Notes under the pieces: model-generated
The model's database searches: none
The model's input: only the letters and a program-made list of their open reading frames with translations
What the model was told of the DNA's origin: nothing
Position numbers and translations under genes: made by a program
In this document: positions 7,359 to 9,087 of the stretch, piece after piece
How positions within the stretch are numbered: the first letter of the stretch is position 1
Layout of the letters: every line of letters begins with the position of its first letter
Assembly: GCA_947463975.1 (NCBI GenBank)
Contig: CANHUW010000055.1
Location: 1 to 9,087 of the forward strand
Length of the DNA: 9,087 bases
DNA from: Bacteroidota bacterium
Lineage (GTDB): Bacteria; Bacteroidota; Bacteroidia; Chitinophagales; Chitinophagaceae
Direction of reading: 5' to 3'

Positions 7359-9087
7359 GTGAAACAGCTTTATCTTTTACTCATTTTTATTTGTATTTTA
7401 AACTGTACTGGATTTGGACAGAAAATACCTATAGGCATTCCCTTTCAAGGTATTGCAAAAGATTATAATGGTAATCCTGTCAATGAAAGAAAGATTTACA
7501 TACAAACTAATTTGATTGCAGGCAATATCAATGGCAACAATATCTTCACAGAAGAACACGAGACCATAACAGATGCATTGGGAGTATTCTCCATCATGAT
7601 TGGTCAAGGCAAAAGAACACAAGGTGTAATCCGTTCACTATCTGAAGTGCAATGGGAAGAAGGACCCTATTTTTTAGGTATTCAATTAGCCATTACACCT
7701 AATGCCCCCATCAAAGATTGGCAATACCAAAACAATTGGGTCAATATGGGTACTACCAGCTTAGGTATAGTTCCCTATGCTTTTTATGCTATTCAAACTA
7801 GTGGATTAGAAGCTAAATTAAATGCATCCGACACTGCCCAAATGCTACGTAACTATATAAACAAACAAGTGATTAAATTATTAGATAGTGCCATTGCTTC
7901 AAAACTATCTGTAAAAGACACTACGGCCATGTTGGCATCTTATATTAAGTCAAACAGTATTAGCTCAACAAATTCTACAATAATTAATCCAGCCCCTATT
8001 GTAAACAATATTGTAGTAAATAATTTAATTGCAGATTATGATAGTCTTAAAAACAAACCTATTCTTTTTAGTGGAGTGTATGATAGTTTAAAGAATAAAC
8101 CAATATTATTCAGTGGTGCTTATACAGATTTAACTGGTAGACCAAATTTGTTTGATGGTGATTACAATACTTTAATCAATAGACCTAGCTTATTTAACGG
8201 AGATTATAATGCACTAAGTAATAAACCAGTATTAACTTTAAGTGGTGATATCACTAATAATGGAAATATCACAACCTTAGCAAGTTCTGGCGTAGCCTCT
8301 GGCACTTATGGCAATGGACTAGAAATTCCCATAATAAGTATTGATGAAAAAGGGAGAATCACTTCTGCAGGTACAAGCACTATTACGCCCAATAGTTTTC
8401 CCAATAAAACCAATACACAGAAAAATGCTATGAGCAATATTTCTACAGGGACAGTTATTTGGTGCAGTGATTGCGGCACAAGAGGGCAGATGCAAGTGTA
8501 TAATGGATATGAATGGACCGATTTAACTGGTGCACCAGCATTAAGCAATGATATTAGTTTTGGAGCAATTAGCACATCTAATATTAGTTCCTCAAGTGTA
8601 TCTATCACAACAACCATCAATACAGATGGAGGTAATTCGATTACTGCAAGAGGTATTGTTTGGAGCACCAGTACTCATCCCACCATTGCATTAAGCACTA
8701 AAACAAGTTCAGGAACCGGCACAGGAACTATTAATGCTTCCTTAACGGGGTTAGATGCAAGTACAGTTTATTATGTTCGCACTTATGCTACTAATTCCAA
8801 TGGAACAGTTTATGGAAATGAAATTAGTTTTACAACATCAGGTATTATACCAAGTTTAACCACTACTGCTGCAAGTAGTATCAATATAAATGGATTTACC
8901 ACTGGAGGTAATATTAATAGTGATGGGGGTAACTTAGTTACCTATAGAGGTATTTGTTGGAGTACGAATGCTAATCCGACTATTAATGATAATAGAATAT
9001 TGAGTGGAATAAGTACAGGAACATTTACCATCACCCTTTCTAATTTAAATGTAGCCACTACTTATTATGTAAGAGCATTTGCCACTA
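7359..9087 (+). CDS. Fibre/adhesin-like surface protein, GTG start, cut by the right edge
   Basis: 576 residues are visible and the frame is open to the window end. The start is GTG: an in-frame TGA at 7338-7340 rules out earlier starts except an ATT, and the GTG directly opens a signal peptide (MKQLYLLLIFICILNCTGFG), whereas the first in-frame ATG would remove it. Residues 25-147 match the N-terminal domain of the large minus-strand fibre protein (IPFQGIAKDYNGNPVNERKI, ALGVFSIMIGQG, LGIVPYAFYA). Two KL(N/S)xxDT segments follow (153-160 and 182-189). Then come five 14-residue YxxLxNxPxLFxG units (227-292), a tail-fibre-like SGDIT...GTYGNGLEIPIISIDEKGRIT stretch (295-336), the segment VIWCSDCGTRGQMQVYNG (366-383) with a CxxC pair, and fibronectin-III-like repeats from about 402. 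It is probably a surface adhesin. Any anchoring or T9SS domain would lie beyond the edge. Confidence 0.9.
   Translation, partial: MKQLYLLLIFICILNCTGFGQKIPIGIPFQGIAKDYNGNPVNERKIYIQTNLIAGNINGNNIFTEEHETITDALGVFSIMIGQGKRTQGVIRSLSEVQWEEGPYFLGIQLAITPNAPIKDWQYQNNWVNMGTTSLGIVPYAFYAIQTSGLEAKLNASDTAQMLRNYINKQVIKLLDSAIASKLSVKDTTAMLASYIKSNSISSTNSTIINPAPIVNNIVVNNLIADYDSLKNKPILFSGVYDSLKNKPILFSGAYTDLTGRPNLFDGDYNTLINRPSLFNGDYNALSNKPVLTLSGDITNNGNITTLASSGVASGTYGNGLEIPIISIDEKGRITSAGTSTITPNSFPNKTNTQKNAMSNISTGTVIWCSDCGTRGQMQVYNGYEWTDLTGAPALSNDISFGAISTSNISSSSVSITTTINTDGGNSITARGIVWSTSTHPTIALSTKTSSGTGTGTINASLTGLDASTVYYVRTYATNSNGTVYGNEISFTTSGIIPSLTTTAASSININGFTTGGNINSDGGNLVTYRGICWSTNANPTINDNRILSGISTGTFTITLSNLNVATTYYVRAFAT
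8037..8234 (+). repeat. Tandem 14-residue repeats, consensus YxxLxNxPxLFxG
   Basis: Four full units of 42 bases starting at 8037, 8079, 8121 and 8163, plus a partial fifth at 8205-8234. The peptides are YDSLKNKPILFSGV, YDSLKNKPILFSGA, YTDLTGRPNLFDGD, YNTLINRPSLFNGD and YNALSNKPVL. A distant further copy (YEWTDLTGAPAL) occurs near residue 384. Similar YxxLxNKP repeats are known in phage tail fibres and bacterial fibrous surface proteins, where they form an extended shaft. Confidence 0.88.
8553..9087 (+). repeat. Two fibronectin-III-like repeats, second one cut by the edge
   Basis: Residues about 402-494 and 495-576 of the GTG-started protein share the same plan: INTDGGNSITARGIVWST / INSDGGNLVTYRGICWST, then (S/N)(T/A)(H/N)PTI, then a GTGT or STGTF strand, then LTGLDASTVYYVRTYATNS / LSNLNVATTYYVRAFAT. 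Repeats of this type, with RGxxWST and TYYVRAYAT, are common in tandem arrays in Bacteroidota surface proteins, so more copies probably follow outside the window. Confidence 0.8.

Larger units (their letters stand above)
3873..9087 (+). other. Probable five-gene operon: kinase, regulator, lipoprotein, T9SS cargo, fibre protein
   Basis: Five plus-strand genes are separated by 9, 24, -1 (overlap TAATG) and 4 bases, with no terminator-like hairpin and T-run between them. The strongest promoter position is therefore the 90-bp divergent region upstream of 3873. A weaker internal promoter in the 24-base gap before 6450 cannot be excluded. The operon is inferred from spacing alone. Confidence 0.6.

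Noticed and set aside
8037..8234. CRISPR-like array from the regular 42-base periodicity
   Set aside because: The repeats are in frame, conserved as peptide and not as DNA, and have no separate spacers.
4976..8668. Minus-strand open frames at 4976-5173, 5958-6164, 7398-7622 and 8306-8668
   Set aside because: Each is antisense to a well-supported plus-strand gene with clear motifs (kinase, receiver domain, signal peptide and N-terminal fibre domain, repeat shaft).
1..9087. Prophage fragment
   Set aside because: Despite tail-fibre-like modules, both fibre proteins have signal peptides and their neighbours are a two-component system, a lipoprotein and a T9SS cargo; no phage structural, packaging or integration gene is seen.

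Overview
The window looks like an ordinary chromosomal stretch of an AT-rich member of the Bacteroidota. The Chitinophagaceae or a near relative would fit, but genus cannot be fixed from this sequence. The grounds are a type IX secretion (T9SS) C-terminal sorting domain, a lipoprotein signal with a short LLNSC lipobox, no convincing Shine-Dalgarno sequences before any start, and surface proteins with an N-terminal domain of the form IPFQGxAKDxxGNxVNxR that is typical of that phylum. No tRNA, rRNA, CRISPR array, insertion sequence or phage structural, packaging or integration gene is visible.

Layout. A 1259-residue exported fibre-like protein occupies 3-3782 on the minus strand. It is built from modules familiar from phage tail fibres and contains a roughly 180-residue internal duplication. 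A 90-bp divergent intergenic region follows, with a perfect 18-bp interrupted palindrome almost exactly midway between the two start codons. On the plus strand comes a tightly packed series: a membrane histidine kinase with a predicted periplasmic helical repeat sensor (3873-5822), its LuxR-type response regulator (5832-6425), a 132-residue lipoprotein (6450-6848), a 168-residue T9SS cargo protein (6848-7354), and a second fibre-like protein that starts at a GTG codon at 7359 and runs off the right edge. The gaps are 9, 24, -1 and 4 bases, so the five plus-strand genes read like one operon.

The main observation is that the last gene is a paralogue of the first. Both share a signal peptide, an N-terminal domain of about 120 residues, repeated KLNxxDT segments and then different fibre shafts: duplicated tail-fibre modules with a tail-fibre-like C-terminus in the first, and 14-residue YxxLxNxPxLFxG repeats plus fibronectin-III-like repeats in the second. 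A kinase/regulator pair lies between the two. The inferred picture is a surface-fibre locus in which a two-component system controls the expression of two alternative or cooperating adhesin-like proteins, with the palindrome as a candidate shared operator. The adhesin role and the regulatory link are inferences; gene content, spacing, motifs and repeats were read directly from the sequence.
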